This document shows, in pieces, positions 16,344 through 26,160 of a stretch of 51,236 nt of DNA. The stretch comes from Nitrospiraceae bacterium (lineage in GTDB: Bacteria; Nitrospirota; Thermodesulfovibrionia; UBA6902), in NCBI GenBank assembly GCA_003599275.1, contig QZJG01000038.1:1-51236 (forward strand), given 5' to 3'. The position numbers were made by a program, and so were the translations under genes. Below the pieces are notes generated by a model. The model searched no databases, had not been told where the DNA came from, and saw only the letters and a list, made by a program, of their open reading frames with translations. Numbering within the stretch: position 1 is the stretch's first letter; each line of letters begins with the position of its first letter.

Positions 16344-17783
16344 ATGAACATTCTTCTCATTAATCCTGATTTAAGCGTTTCTGAAAGATATGGCATGCTC
16401 GCCAAAGTGGGACCGACAACGGAACCCATGGGGTTGACATATATAGCAGCCGTTTTACTTGAAAGAGGACATAAAGTAAGGATTATTGATGCTGCTCCTA
16501 TTCACTTTAAGCCTTCGGATTTGGCAAGAGAAATAGAAAAAGAGAAATTCGATCTTGTCGGGATTACTTTTATGACGCCGATGTATCTCTGCGCAATGGA
16601 TGTTGCAAAGTCTATAAGAAAGGCCAACAGGGAAATAACCATTGTAATCGGCGGCCCGCATGTAACGATCATGCCGGAGGAGACATTAAAAAACAACAGA
16701 GAGATTGATTTCGCCGTCCTGGGCGAAGGGGAATATACGATGCTCGAGCTTGTCGATGCGCTTGAGAAAGGGGCGAATGACTTCACTGGAATCAAAGGCA
16801 TCGCTTTTCTTGATAAGGAAAATAAATTTATTATAACTCCTCCGAGGGAGCCTGAAAAAGACATTGACAAATTCCCTCTTCCTGCAAGACACCTGCTGCC
16901 GATGAAATTATACAGGCCGACTCCCACGTATTATCAGAAACTGCCTGCTCATATTATTTTAACCACAAGAGGCTGTCCGTTCAGGTGCAGTTATTGTTCA
17001 AAGATATTCGGGAACCTGGTGAGATTCCATTCCGTTGAAAGGATCATAAAAGAGATTAATATACTGATAGAAGAGCATGGAGCAAAAGAAATAATTTTCC
17101 GCGATGATACCTTTACCATAAACAAGAAACACACTACACAGCTTTGCAACGAAATGATCAAACAGGGGATACATAAAAAGATCAGATGGATGTGCATGAC
17201 CAGGGTAAACCTGATAGACGAGGAGCTGTTAAAAATAATGAAAAAAGCAGGCTGCTGGAGCATGCATTTTGGGGTGGAATCCGGCTCACAGAGACTTCTT
17301 GATTTAGTCCGGAAAGATATTACAATCGAGCAGATAAAAAAGGCGTTCTACCTGACGAAAAAAGTCGGCATAAAAACAAAAGCGTTCTTCATGATTGGAC
17401 TCCCGACGGAAACCCCGGAAGAGAGTTTACTAACAATTGGACTTGCCAAAGAGCTGGACCCGGATGGGGCACAATTCACCATTACTGTCCCTTTCCCGGG
17501 CACTAAATTGTTTGACCTGGCAAAGACATCTGGACATATGAAATCCTTCAGATGGGAAGACTATCAATCATGGGCAGGATGGACCAATAAAGACCTTGTG
17601 TATGTTACAGAGGGGAGAACACAGGAAGAATTGAAACAGTTTCAAAAACGTGCATTAAGAGAGTTTTATTTGAGACCCGGAATGGTTTTCAGAAATATCC
17701 TGGCTGTCAGATCATTAGATATTTTCAGGGCATATTTTCACGGGGGGCTTGCACTGCTCCGGTCGGCGCTGAATAAGAATTGA
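16344..17783 (+). CDS. B12-binding-domain radical SAM protein
   Basis: 479 residues. N-terminal cobalamin-binding-like Rossmann domain (about 2-140, 'MNILLINPDL', 'GLTYIAAVLLERGH', 'VIGGPHVTIMPEETL') and a radical SAM barrel with C211-x3-C215-x2-C218 ('CPFRCSYC'), 'FRDDTFTIN' and 'FGVESGSQRLLDLVRK'. The B12 DxHxxG motif is absent, as in many of this class. Relatives do methyl transfers, ring formation or lipid and hopanoid modification; no precise reaction can be assigned. It heads a row of plus-strand genes and overlaps the next start (TTGA). Confidence 0.88.
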   Translation: MNILLINPDLSVSERYGMLAKVGPTTEPMGLTYIAAVLLERGHKVRIIDAAPIHFKPSDLAREIEKEKFDLVGITFMTPMYLCAMDVAKSIRKANREITIVIGGPHVTIMPEETLKNNREIDFAVLGEGEYTMLELVDALEKGANDFTGIKGIAFLDKENKFIITPPREPEKDIDKFPLPARHLLPMKLYRPTPTYYQKLPAHIILTTRGCPFRCSYCSKIFGNLVRFHSVERIIKEINILIEEHGAKEIIFRDDTFTINKKHTTQLCNEMIKQGIHKKIRWMCMTRVNLIDEELLKIMKKAGCWSMHFGVESGSQRLLDLVRKDITIEQIKKAFYLTKKVGIKTKAFFMIGLPTETPEESLLTIGLAKELDPDGAQFTITVPFPGTKLFDLAKTSGHMKSFRWEDYQSWAGWTNKDLVYVTEGRTQEELKQFQKRALREFYLRPGMVFRNILAVRSLDIFRAYFHGGLALLRSALNKN

Positions 17784-18667
17784 ATAATTCAAAAAATATG
17801 AGTCCAGAAAACACAAGTATTTTTAGTGTAATCATACCGGCATACAATGAAGAAAAAGGGATTGTCGAGGTGCTTGACAATTTGAAGTTTCTGGATGCGA
17901 ATTACGAGATTATTGTAGTTGATGACGGGTCCGTGGACAAGACGTCTGAAGCGGTCAGGAAATATGCAAATGTAAGACTGATAACCCATAGCAGAAACTC
18001 AGGGTACGGGGCTTCATTGAAAACAGGAATTAAACATTCGTCCGGCGATATAATTATTATTACAGATGCAGACAGCACGTATCCTGTCGAAAGAATCCCC
18101 GAATTTGTCAGTATTCTTGCCGATAATGATTTTGATATGGTTGTAGGCGCTCGCACAGGAGAAAATGTCAATATCCCGCCGATAAGAAAACCGGCTAAAT
18201 GGATGATTTCCAGGCTTGCCAATTACCTTGCAGGCATAAACATCCCCGATTTGAATTCAGGTTTCCGGATAATAAAAAAAGAAGCGGTTAAAAATTTTAT
18301 TTCAATCCTGCCGAATGGCTATTCATTTACTACAACAATTACTTTGGCGATGACAACTAACGCATATAACGTCAAATACGTCCCGATTAATTATCTTAAA
18401 AGGACCGGAAAATCAAAAATCAGACCGATAAAAGACACATTGAATTTTATTCAACTGATTGTAAGAACGACGTTGTACTTCGATCCGCTGAAAATTTTTA
18501 TTCCGGTAAGTCTCGCGATGTTCGGAGCGAGTTTCCTTGTCTTCATTTACAGTTATTTTTTTATTCCAACCTTAATGGATACCACCGTTGCAATTTTTTT
18601 TATAAGCGGTATTCAAATTCTGGCAATCGGCATGGTTGCAGACCTGATTAACAGGAAGATGAAATAG
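17780..18667 (+). CDS. Family 2 glycosyltransferase, polyprenyl-phosphate sugar synthase-like
   Basis: 295 residues. GT-A fold: 'FSVIIPAYNEEKGIVEVL', 'EIIVVDDGSVDKT', and the metal-binding DxD in 'IIITDADSTYPV'; then 'DLNSGFRIIKKEAV'. Two hydrophobic segments follow (about 235-290). This layout matches dolichyl/undecaprenyl-phosphate mannose- or glucose-synthase-like enzymes. It would make the lipid-linked sugar donor used by GT-C enzymes encoded nearby. Start is TTG at 17780 overlapping the previous stop, or ATG at 17798; no clear ribosome binding site decides. Confidence 0.9.
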   Translation: MNNSKNMSPENTSIFSVIIPAYNEEKGIVEVLDNLKFLDANYEIIVVDDGSVDKTSEAVRKYANVRLITHSRNSGYGASLKTGIKHSSGDIIIITDADSTYPVERIPEFVSILADNDFDMVVGARTGENVNIPPIRKPAKWMISRLANYLAGINIPDLNSGFRIIKKEAVKNFISILPNGYSFTTTITLAMTTNAYNVKYVPINYLKRTGKSKIRPIKDTLNFIQLIVRTTLYFDPLKIFIPVSLAMFGASFLVFIYSYFFIPTLMDTTVAIFFISGIQILAIGMVADLINRKMK

Positions 18668-18681
18668 CCGTCATTTGACCA

Positions 18682-19467
18682 ATGAAGGAAGACAATTCAT
18701 ATCAGCAAGACCAGAAAGAACTCCATAAAACACTGGCTTTTTATTACGGCGAGAGATATCGTTACAGATTTTCCAGGATTTTCCATGACTTTTGGAACAG
18801 CGAAATATTGTCTTTAAGCCCTCCTTCTGAAGACGGACTGATAGTTGATTTTGGTTGTGGAACAGGGATTTTATTCCCGAGTCTGGCAAAAAGATATTCT
18901 TCGATTGTAGGGTTGGATCTTTCATACGATATGATTAAAAATGCGCCAAGGGGCATTAACGAAGTTAAAGGTTGTATTGTTGCTGATGGAGGAAGGCTGC
19001 CGTTTCACGATAACTCCGTCAATCTCGTGATCTGCAGGGGGAGCATGCACCATCTTCCAGATTTGGACAAGACGCTGATTGAAATAAAAAGGATACTTAA
19101 TAATAATGGACTCCTTATATTTTCAGAACCGAGCAATGACAATCTCCTGATCAGATTTGGCAGGTTTTTAATGTATAAACTCTCTTCAAGATTTGATGAA
19201 CGAGATACCGCTTTTATTACATCAGAGCTTGTACTGAAGCTTACAAAAGCAGGCCTTTCAGTTGAAGCGATTAAACGGTTCGGTTTCTTTTCGTATTTGT
19301 TCGGTGTGGCTCCGGACCACTTTCCGTTGATGATCTATATACCTTTTAATGTACAGATTATCAAATTATTTATCTTTATTGATAAACTCCTTGCAAGAGT
19401 GCCTTTAATCAAAGACCAGAGTTTTCATGTAATCTTCAAGGCAAGAAAATTCGGAGAAGTCAAATAG
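18682..19467 (+). CDS. Class I SAM-dependent methyltransferase
   Basis: 261 residues, methyltransferase_11 type. Motif I 'LIVDFGCGTGILFPSLAK' (54-70), acidic end of beta 2 'IVGLDLSYDMIKNA', 'GRLPFHDNSVNLVICRGSMHHLPD' and 'RILNNNGLLIFSEP'. Sits between a GT2 and a GT-C-like gene, so the likely substrate is a glycan, a lipid-linked sugar or a lipid. Cytoplasmic; the C-terminal part is hydrophobic and may touch the membrane. Confidence 0.9.
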   Translation: MKEDNSYQQDQKELHKTLAFYYGERYRYRFSRIFHDFWNSEILSLSPPSEDGLIVDFGCGTGILFPSLAKRYSSIVGLDLSYDMIKNAPRGINEVKGCIVADGGRLPFHDNSVNLVICRGSMHHLPDLDKTLIEIKRILNNNGLLIFSEPSNDNLLIRFGRFLMYKLSSRFDERDTAFITSELVLKLTKAGLSVEAIKRFGFFSYLFGVAPDHFPLMIYIPFNVQIIKLFIFIDKLLARVPLIKDQSFHVIFKARKFGEVK

Positions 19468-19496
19468 ATTGAAATATTCATTTGGAGGTCTGCTTT

Positions 19497-20777
19497 GTGA
19501 TTATGCTGAATAAGGTAAATTACAATAAAATTGCTAAAGTCGTTATCATTCTCATCATTGTGCTTCTTGGCGCTAAAGAAATTTACCAGGCCCAGAAGCA
19601 TTCCGATAAACCCTCCTATGTAGCCGGGGACGGCTCCGAAGTCAATGTGATCAGGGGAGGAGCATGTTATGCCAGAGACGGTTTTTTTTCCAATGCGGGC
19701 TTGCCGGACATCTGGTGCGGCGGTCGCTTCTTTCCCGAACAGGGCGGGCAGCTTTGCGGGGTAAAGTTTACAACTAATATTTATAAGACATATCCTCCGG
19801 GGTCGCATATGCTCGGAGGCGTTTATGCCAAGATATGCGGAGAGTATAATTTGGGCTGTTATCGCATGTTCCCGGTCGGGTTGGGTGTTTTTTCACTTGT
19901 GGTATTCGCGCTCTTGCTCCTTCGCAGCCTTACTCCAGTAAAAGCGGCCTTAATAATGCTGGCTATAGCGGTAATACCCATGACGAGTAATAAGATGCAT
20001 GGCCTTCAATTCCAGTCTTATACATTACCACTGTTCCTTATGTATCTGGCAAGCTTGATTATTTTTTTCAAACACAAGAGAAGATTCAATATACGTTATT
20101 TTATTTTTTTCTTCCTCTTCGGGGCCTTTCAGGGATTTCTTTCGTTTGACGAGGTCTTTCTGACGACTCTTTCGGGCATTCCAGTTGCCTTGCTGTATAC
20201 GCCGTTGAACAATAAAGAAGATATAAAGCGTTTGGCTCTTGTTGTCACAACCGTTTCAGCGGGATTGTTTCTATCCTACGCTCTGCATTTTATTCAGGTA
20301 ATTATTTATGATGGAAGCGCAGGGCAATCATATGATTTTCTTAAGATGATGTTCAAAGAGCGATATAATGATACGGGTGGCGGTGATACACTTGAAATAA
20401 ACAGTATGAAATTGGCATTCGAGATGTTCTCCCAAGTCGGCCGAAGCAAAGAACATTTTATAATAAATCTGCCTATTTTTCTTGGAGCAGTTCTTTTACT
20501 TTTGCTTATAAAGAAGGGCGTATTGACTTTGACCCTGCATAAGCCGATGCAACTCTGCTTGCAGTGGGCATCTTCAAGACGTAATTTTATCGTTATATTG
20601 TCAGCTCTTCTTATTTCTTTTTTGTGGATAATCTTAATGAAGCAGCATGTATTGTTTCATCAAAGGTATTTTGCAAGGCATTTCTTTTTGTTTTATTTTA
20701 TGTCTATTTTAACAATAATCGAAAACACCAGCCTTCTTGAGCTAAAAGCGCCGTCAAATGAGGAAAACCAGGAATAA
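19497..20777 (+). CDS. Polytopic membrane protein, GT-C glycosyltransferase-like
   Basis: About 426 residues with some nine to ten hydrophobic segments. The GTG at 19497 is chosen because GGAGG (19484-19488) lies 8 bases before it; an ATG at 19503 is also in frame, while the TTG at 19482 would swallow the ribosome binding site. The first loop after the N-terminal helix is long and Cys-containing ('GGACYARDGFF', 'KTYPPGSHMLGGVYAKICGEYN') as in GT39/ArnT-like enzymes, whose catalytic acid lies in that loop. No family can be named with certainty. Confidence 0.75.
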   Translation: MIMLNKVNYNKIAKVVIILIIVLLGAKEIYQAQKHSDKPSYVAGDGSEVNVIRGGACYARDGFFSNAGLPDIWCGGRFFPEQGGQLCGVKFTTNIYKTYPPGSHMLGGVYAKICGEYNLGCYRMFPVGLGVFSLVVFALLLLRSLTPVKAALIMLAIAVIPMTSNKMHGLQFQSYTLPLFLMYLASLIIFFKHKRRFNIRYFIFFFLFGAFQGFLSFDEVFLTTLSGIPVALLYTPLNNKEDIKRLALVVTTVSAGLFLSYALHFIQVIIYDGSAGQSYDFLKMMFKERYNDTGGGDTLEINSMKLAFEMFSQVGRSKEHFIINLPIFLGAVLLLLLIKKGVLTLTLHKPMQLCLQWASSRRNFIVILSALLISFLWIILMKQHVLFHQRYFARHFFLFYFMSILTIIENTSLLELKAPSNEENQE

Positions 20778-20797
20778 TTAGTCCGAGTAATATAAAA

Positions 20798-21850
20798 GTG
20801 ATGTTGCATCAAATGCTCCCGTCAGAGACTAATAAACGTATCTATTTTCTTGATGGCTTCCGGGCACTGGCAATTTTAATGGTTGTCGCAATTCATGCCG
20901 TACCATACAGCCATCCTTTGGACCCCGGCATCTCCGAGATCATTCAGTTTGTTATCCGCACAATTGCTGTCCCCGCGTTTTTTTTGAGTGACGGTTTTTT
21001 GTTTATTTTAAAAAAACCCTATAGCAATAATCTGCAATATATGAAATATGTCATTAAGAGCGCTCAGCGACTGCTTATTCCCTGGTTTGTTTTTACCATA
21101 ATATATTTAGTTGCAAGATCCATCTCGGAAGAATTAAATATAGTACAAAATAAAATAATAATGGGGAATTCCTTGCCATCCATTATTCAGGCAGCATATG
21201 CATCCACCATTGCCCCCCAGATGTATTTTCTGCTGTCCCTGTTTATTATCAGGACGCTGTCTTTTGGAATGAAGTACATGGAAAAACTGCATGTACTTCA
21301 TGTCGTTATCATTTTTATTTCATATGTGGTCCTGTATCATTTTTGCATTATTCCCTATTTGACGCCGCTATTGTCTGATGGAAACGGTTTTGATCCTTTT
21401 TTAAATGCCTTATGGGGGATGCAATTTTATCTGGCCGGAACGATCTTTGCCAATTACTATAAAGAGTTCTTCCGACATTCTTTGGTAATTATGATCGTAT
21501 CAACAGTTGTATTTATTGTTTTCAAATTTTATTGTGATGCGGGTACGTTAAATGAGACTGTCATTGCTTTTGCATATTTAACAGCTATATTTACTTTATT
21601 CTTAAAGAAGATGGACAAAAATAATATATTAAGCACGATTGGGAAAGATACTATGGGAATTTATCTGGTACATGCGCCAGTCATGGTAAATATTATCTCC
21701 TTGTTGATGCTTACATTGGTTGCAAATGCACTCCTGTCATATATATTAGTTACGTTGCTGACGTTTTTGTTTTCATTGTTAATAGTAAGGGTTATTTATA
21801 CTATTCCGTATGGTGTTTTACTTTTTGGAACGGCCCCACCAAGGGAATAG
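20798..21850 (+). CDS. Acyltransferase-3 family membrane protein
   Basis: 350 residues, about ten membrane segments. 'RIYFLDGFRALAILMVVAIHA' is the family's N-terminal motif with the catalytic-type His, and 'GKDTMGIYLVHAPV' is the characteristic C-terminal motif. These proteins move acyl groups (usually acetyl) across the inner membrane onto sugars, working with a periplasmic SGNH hydrolase. Three SGNH genes are found nearby, though not directly adjacent. Start codon GTG at 20798; later ATGs at 20801 and 20813 are possible. Confidence 0.88.
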   Translation: MMLHQMLPSETNKRIYFLDGFRALAILMVVAIHAVPYSHPLDPGISEIIQFVIRTIAVPAFFLSDGFLFILKKPYSNNLQYMKYVIKSAQRLLIPWFVFTIIYLVARSISEELNIVQNKIIMGNSLPSIIQAAYASTIAPQMYFLLSLFIIRTLSFGMKYMEKLHVLHVVIIFISYVVLYHFCIIPYLTPLLSDGNGFDPFLNALWGMQFYLAGTIFANYYKEFFRHSLVIMIVSTVVFIVFKFYCDAGTLNETVIAFAYLTAIFTLFLKKMDKNNILSTIGKDTMGIYLVHAPVMVNIISLLMLTLVANALLSYILVTLLTFLFSLLIVRVIYTIPYGVLLFGTAPPRE

Positions 21851-21875
21851 TCTAATAAACTGCTTTTGTATTAGT

Positions 21876-21911
21876 CGTCATTGCACGCCTCATGATTATA
21901 TGCAAATGACG
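21876..21911. terminator. Imperfect inverted repeat between convergent genes
   Basis: CGTCATTGCA (21876-21885) and TGCAAATGACG (21901-21911) could pair in the 103-bp gap between the acyltransferase and the HGSNAT-like gene. It may end transcription from one side, but a strong T-run is missing. Confidence 0.35.
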
Positions 21912-21953
21912 AGTATTCCTTCTCAGGGAGCGACAATATTCCATTTTTCAAAT

Positions 21954-23087
21954 TCAGATTTTGATGAAAATCTTTTTACGATACAAAATCGCGGCAAGTC
22001 CGAGCCAGATCAACAGGACTGTCAGGGAATATATAAGTGACGCATTGACCGGGCTTGACCATGATGCAAAGATATTCCTGAGAAGGTAGGCGTTCATTTT
22101 TATTCTGGAACCATCGGCAAGTGTGGTTCCCCATTCCCACAGCAATTTCTCAAGCAGTGTGGACAGTACATATACGCCGAGGGCGTTGGCTCCAAACATA
22201 ACAAATACCTTACTCCAGCGGCGCACATTTATTACATCTACAATCCAGTAAATGAAACCGAGCAAGACAGCGGCTGCCCCGGCAGTAAATAGCACATATG
22301 AGCTGCTCCATATGTATTTATTAATGGGGAACCACACATCTGCTGTCAGTCCTGATATGACCCCTGCGCTTCCATAAATTAAAAGAAGGAAGGTCTTCCC
22401 GGCTGGACTCTTACTCAACCGTAGCACGTGACCTGTCAATGCCCCCAGTAATGTAGTTGAAAGAGCGGGGACCGTACTTAGCAGTCCTTCCGGGTCCCAT
22501 GTGGGCTCAAACATGTGTCCGTGCATAAAGAAGTTGTCAATATATGCAGCCAGGTTCTTCCCAGGTTCTAAAATAACAGTATCGTATCCCGGCACCGGGA
22601 CCAGTTTCATAATCAACCAGTAAAATATCAGCAAACCTGCAGAGATAAGTGCCTGTGCTCTAATCCCTGACTTGAGCATTATAAGCGAAGCGAAAAAGTA
22701 GCATATGCCTATCCGCTGCAAAACGCCCGGGATCCTCAGGGAAGACAAGGAGAAATATGGGAAAGCATTTATGAACAGACCGAGGCCGACGATAATCAGT
22801 GTGCGTTTGATTATATGATAAAGCAGTTCTCTTTTGCTCTGGCCTTTATCCAATCGATTGGCAACTGAAAAAGGGATTACAGCTCCGACGATAAACAAAA
22901 AAAACGGAAATATCAGATCGGCCATGGTCCAGTCATTCCATCGGGCGTGATCAAGGTGATAGTAGATATCATCTCCGACCTGATTGTTCACAAGAATCAT
23001 CGCGGCGATTACTATTCCGCGGAATACATCCAGAGAACATAATCGCGCGGAATCCGATATTACGATATTACTGTTGAGGCGGTGCAA
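21954..23087 (-). CDS. HGSNAT-like / DUF5009 membrane acetyltransferase
   Basis: 377 residues, about ten membrane segments. Motifs 'SLDVFRGIVIAAMILVNN', 'WTMADLIFPFFLFIVGAVIPFSV' and 'RIPGVLQRIGICYF' match the heparan-alpha-glucosaminide N-acetyltransferase / NagX family, which takes acetyl from cytoplasmic acetyl-CoA and acetylates an amino sugar on the other side of the membrane. Its start is 26 bp after the GT-C-like gene at 23114 on the same strand, so the two form an operon. Likely modifies the glycan made by this region. Confidence 0.88.
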   Translation of the reverse strand: MHRLNSNIVISDSARLCSLDVFRGIVIAAMILVNNQVGDDIYYHLDHARWNDWTMADLIFPFFLFIVGAVIPFSVANRLDKGQSKRELLYHIIKRTLIIVGLGLFINAFPYFSLSSLRIPGVLQRIGICYFFASLIMLKSGIRAQALISAGLLIFYWLIMKLVPVPGYDTVILEPGKNLAAYIDNFFMHGHMFEPTWDPEGLLSTVPALSTTLLGALTGHVLRLSKSPAGKTFLLLIYGSAGVISGLTADVWFPINKYIWSSSYVLFTAGAAAVLLGFIYWIVDVINVRRWSKVFVMFGANALGVYVLSTLLEKLLWEWGTTLADGSRIKMNAYLLRNIFASWSSPVNASLIYSLTVLLIWLGLAAILYRKKIFIKI

Positions 23088-23113
23088 TTTTCGGCATCCT
23101 GAAATTCATAATA

Positions 23114-24691
23114 TCACCAGAAGTAGCCTGCGATTGTCTGCATCACGGCAGTTTGTATTCCGGTTGTAACCAAAAGAATGCGAAGCCATCTTTCCTGCAA
23201 TTTTGTCAATATCAGAACAAAGAATAAATACATGAACAGGCATATTCGCGCAATCTCTCCGGTATAAAGACCTCCCATAAGCAGGAAGGGAACGAGAGGC
23301 GCAATGCCATAGACGAATACCATATTAACATCATTACGCCAATCGAATATGCGGTTATTCAGTATGGAAGGATGAAAGAACAATGCAAGGATAGCAAGAG
23401 AAAGGAATATCGCAAACATGGTCCCATTTTCCAGTCGCGTCATTATGTACATAACGGGATTATCGAGAATTGAGGTGGTATCTTCAAAACTCGATGCAGT
23501 AAGAAAGGCCTTTATGTGGCTGTAGCCATAATAATAATCTAAGAACAAATGCACAAATAGCATCAACAGGAGACAGATCACAAGCGCCTTGAATAAACCG
23601 AACTTTCTGTGGACGATAATCATATGCATGGCGACTATGCCCGATGTACCAAGCAGAAACAAGCCGAGATATGTATGTAAATTTACAAGCAGCAATCCTG
23701 CGAAAAACATCATAAACCCGGGCAGGCTCAATCCACGTTTCAGAATATGTATAAAGCCTGTCAAAAATAAGGCGCCAAACGATATTATTGCCCCATCAAG
23801 AGATATGGCGCTGAAAATGTTATATGCCGGAATTACAGAAAACAATATTGCAACCAGAAAACGCTGCCTTTCCGGAACATCCAGAAGTTTCATGATTTGA
23901 TAAACAAAAGCTATCGACGCACTCGATAATCCGATAAAAAGCCCCGACATTACAGGCAGGTTGTGGTTCGATAGTTTAATGAAAAAATAATGCAGCAGGA
24001 CCGCAAGCGGAGGGTGTGTCCTGGCGTGGATTTTTAAATGCAGCAGATTGGCATTAAAATTACCAAGCCACTCCCGCCAGTCGGTTATCCCGATCGCTTC
24101 ATGATAATATTGCTCATAATAATAGATTCCCTCATGAAAATAATCAGATGCTGTTATAGGTTTGTAAAAAGCTTCTTCCGGACCTCCCTGCGCAAGGTTG
24201 CCAAAGATTATTAAAAAGGTCCCGAACACCCATGCAGAGGTTAAATTAAAAAATTTATACCTTAACGAAACAAACAGGGTCAACAAAAATAACAGGGAAT
24301 ATGGCAAACCTGAGATGCGTATTCTTGGCCCAAAGACCTCGGACAAAGGGAAAAAATCAGGGGTACCGGGCCCCATGCCGGCCAGCTTCAGTAACAAATT
24401 AATAAATACCAGCACGGTCCAGCAAAAAATTATGAGTAGTATGGTGCCCACAGGATGACTGATAAGTTTCCGCATATGGTCCTGATACCGTGATGATAAA
24501 AACCCTGCTGTCAGCATAAGACCGCCGATGAGCATCGAAAGAAATCTGATCCACTGGAGGCCTTTATTAACTTCGGGTGAGACGACATGATCGGATGAAA
24601 TATGTATTGCAATAAAGTCTGGAGAAATTATAATCCCGGTCAGAATGGCGATAATCCCTGCTGAGATGAGGGTAAGATGTAAGGGTCTCAA
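23114..24691 (-). CDS. GT-C-like polytopic membrane protein (GT39-related)
   Basis: 525 residues, about twelve hydrophobic segments. The N-terminal half has a loop with 'FNANLLHLKIHARTHPPLAVLLHYFF', resembling the His-Pro-Pro-type motif of protein O-mannosyltransferase-like GT-C proteins. Long hydrophobic repeats follow. Expected to transfer a sugar from a polyprenyl-phosphate donor on the outer face of the inner membrane. It precedes the HGSNAT-like gene in a two-gene operon. Exact activity unknown. Confidence 0.78.
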   Translation of the reverse strand: MRPLHLTLISAGIIAILTGIIISPDFIAIHISSDHVVSPEVNKGLQWIRFLSMLIGGLMLTAGFLSSRYQDHMRKLISHPVGTILLIIFCWTVLVFINLLLKLAGMGPGTPDFFPLSEVFGPRIRISGLPYSLLFLLTLFVSLRYKFFNLTSAWVFGTFLIIFGNLAQGGPEEAFYKPITASDYFHEGIYYYEQYYHEAIGITDWREWLGNFNANLLHLKIHARTHPPLAVLLHYFFIKLSNHNLPVMSGLFIGLSSASIAFVYQIMKLLDVPERQRFLVAILFSVIPAYNIFSAISLDGAIISFGALFLTGFIHILKRGLSLPGFMMFFAGLLLVNLHTYLGLFLLGTSGIVAMHMIIVHRKFGLFKALVICLLLMLFVHLFLDYYYGYSHIKAFLTASSFEDTTSILDNPVMYIMTRLENGTMFAIFLSLAILALFFHPSILNNRIFDWRNDVNMVFVYGIAPLVPFLLMGGLYTGEIARICLFMYLFFVLILTKLQERWLRILLVTTGIQTAVMQTIAGYFW

Positions 24692-24782
24692 ATGCGAATC
24701 CTTTCCATGGTAACGGAATAATTCATATTATAAGATATAGGCAGTCATTTAAGCATTAGCATGCCGTTTTAAATACGTAAAA

Positions 24783-24812
24783 TAGACAAGCTCCCCTTAT
24801 AAGGCTTATAAT
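24783..24812 (+). promoter_or_regulatory. Candidate sigma-70 promoter for the SGNH gene
   Basis: TAGACA (24783-24788), 18 bp, TATAAT (24807-24812), about 41 bp upstream of the ATG at 24854. A hairpin (ACCGTT-4 nt-AACGGT, 24838-24853) then abuts the start codon. Confidence 0.5.
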
Positions 24813-24853
24813 TAAGAACATAATTCCCTTGAAACGGACCGTTCTCAAACGGT

Positions 24854-26134
24854 ATGACTGTAATTATGCGTAACACACTGAAACTATCTGTATTAATATT
24901 AATGCAAGTTATCGTTTTACTTATTGTTGCCGATATAGGTTTGCATTATACATCTTATAATCACTTCGGAAGATCTTTTGATAATGACAGGAGATTTTTT
25001 TATACGTATGACTCTGCATTGGGTTATGATATGGCAATTAGCGCACCACTTCTGGAAAGAGAAACTCCGTCAGGAGTAAAGTACAAAGCCTGGACGAATA
25101 ATATCGGGTGTTATGATCATGAGTATGCCGCAAATCAAGACTATATATTGCTTGTGGGCGATAGTTTTACGGAATCCACTGCTCCATTTGATAAGAAATG
25201 GGGGACGTTGCTGGAGAAACTATTAAAACATCGTGTTCTTAAATGCGGTATTGTGGGTTACGGGACAAAAGCAGAGCTTATGAAGGCAAATAAAACAATT
25301 GACAGGACAGGGAAATCACCGAAGCTTATAATTGTCGGATACTATATGAACGATCTTGAAAACGATTATATTTTTCCCAGTGCTACGGTAATTGACGGTT
25401 ATTTTATGAGCACAAAAATGCTAAACAGGACTACGGGGGCTATTGAGGGGTATCCGGTACAATCCATAGACTATATAAAATGGCAAAGAGATTACTGCTC
25501 GGACGAGCCTGTTACAGGTCATTACAATAAAATAATCAAGAGAACCGGGTGTTATCTGTCGAGGAACAGCATTATATTGAACATGATGAAAAAGGCGAAA
25601 GAACGTATTTCAGAGATGGTCCAAAATATGCCTGGAGACAATGACCGTCATACTATTTTACCCGTACAAATGGACATTTCCTTCTTTCCATCTGATCACG
25701 GATGGATCCTGGAAAACAAATTATGGAACAACCATTTTGCAAATATAAAAGAATTTCAAAAGCTCGCGATGCATCATAACGCAAAACTATTATTCGTTTT
25801 GATACCAACAAGAGAACAGGTATATCCTTATCTCCTGAGTAAACAATATAGAAACAGTATTAATCTTTTTCAGCCTAATGAAATATTGGCTGAATTTTTC
25901 AGGAGAGAGTCTATCGGTTATCTGGATCTACTTCCATTGTTCTCCGAATTTGCCGATAAGACGGAAAGAAACCATCTTGACAATGAAAAAGATCTCTACT
26001 GGCGCAATGATAGTCACTGGTCCAATAAGGGAGATCGACTCGCGAGCGTTTTTGTTGCAAAAAAACTGATCGAGTCTGGAATAATAACCTCAGGCGACAG
26101 CAAACGTATCCTGGCTGAATTAAATAATTTTTAA
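24854..26134 (+). CDS. AlgX/AlgJ-like SGNH hydrolase, membrane anchored
   Basis: 426 residues. One N-terminal membrane helix (about 10-27), then SGNH domain: 'YILLVGDSFTEST' gives block I (G102-D-S104), the Gly and Asn blocks lie in 'CGIVGYGTKAEL' and 'IIVGYYMNDLEND', and the Asp-His block is 'RNDSHWSNKGDRLA' near residue 385, similar to the D-T-H-W motif of AlgX/AlgJ sugar O-acetyltransferases. It faces the periplasm. A role in O-acylation of an exported glycan fits the neighbouring acyltransferase-3 genes. ATG at 24854 or 24866; no ribosome binding site is clear. Confidence 0.85.
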   Translation: MTVIMRNTLKLSVLILMQVIVLLIVADIGLHYTSYNHFGRSFDNDRRFFYTYDSALGYDMAISAPLLERETPSGVKYKAWTNNIGCYDHEYAANQDYILLVGDSFTESTAPFDKKWGTLLEKLLKHRVLKCGIVGYGTKAELMKANKTIDRTGKSPKLIIVGYYMNDLENDYIFPSATVIDGYFMSTKMLNRTTGAIEGYPVQSIDYIKWQRDYCSDEPVTGHYNKIIKRTGCYLSRNSIILNMMKKAKERISEMVQNMPGDNDRHTILPVQMDISFFPSDHGWILENKLWNNHFANIKEFQKLAMHHNAKLLFVLIPTREQVYPYLLSKQYRNSINLFQPNEILAEFFRRESIGYLDLLPLFSEFADKTERNHLDNEKDLYWRNDSHWSNKGDRLASVFVAKKLIESGIITSGDSKRILAELNNF

Positions 26135-26160
26135 CCGATATCAGAGAATAAGATCCCCAT

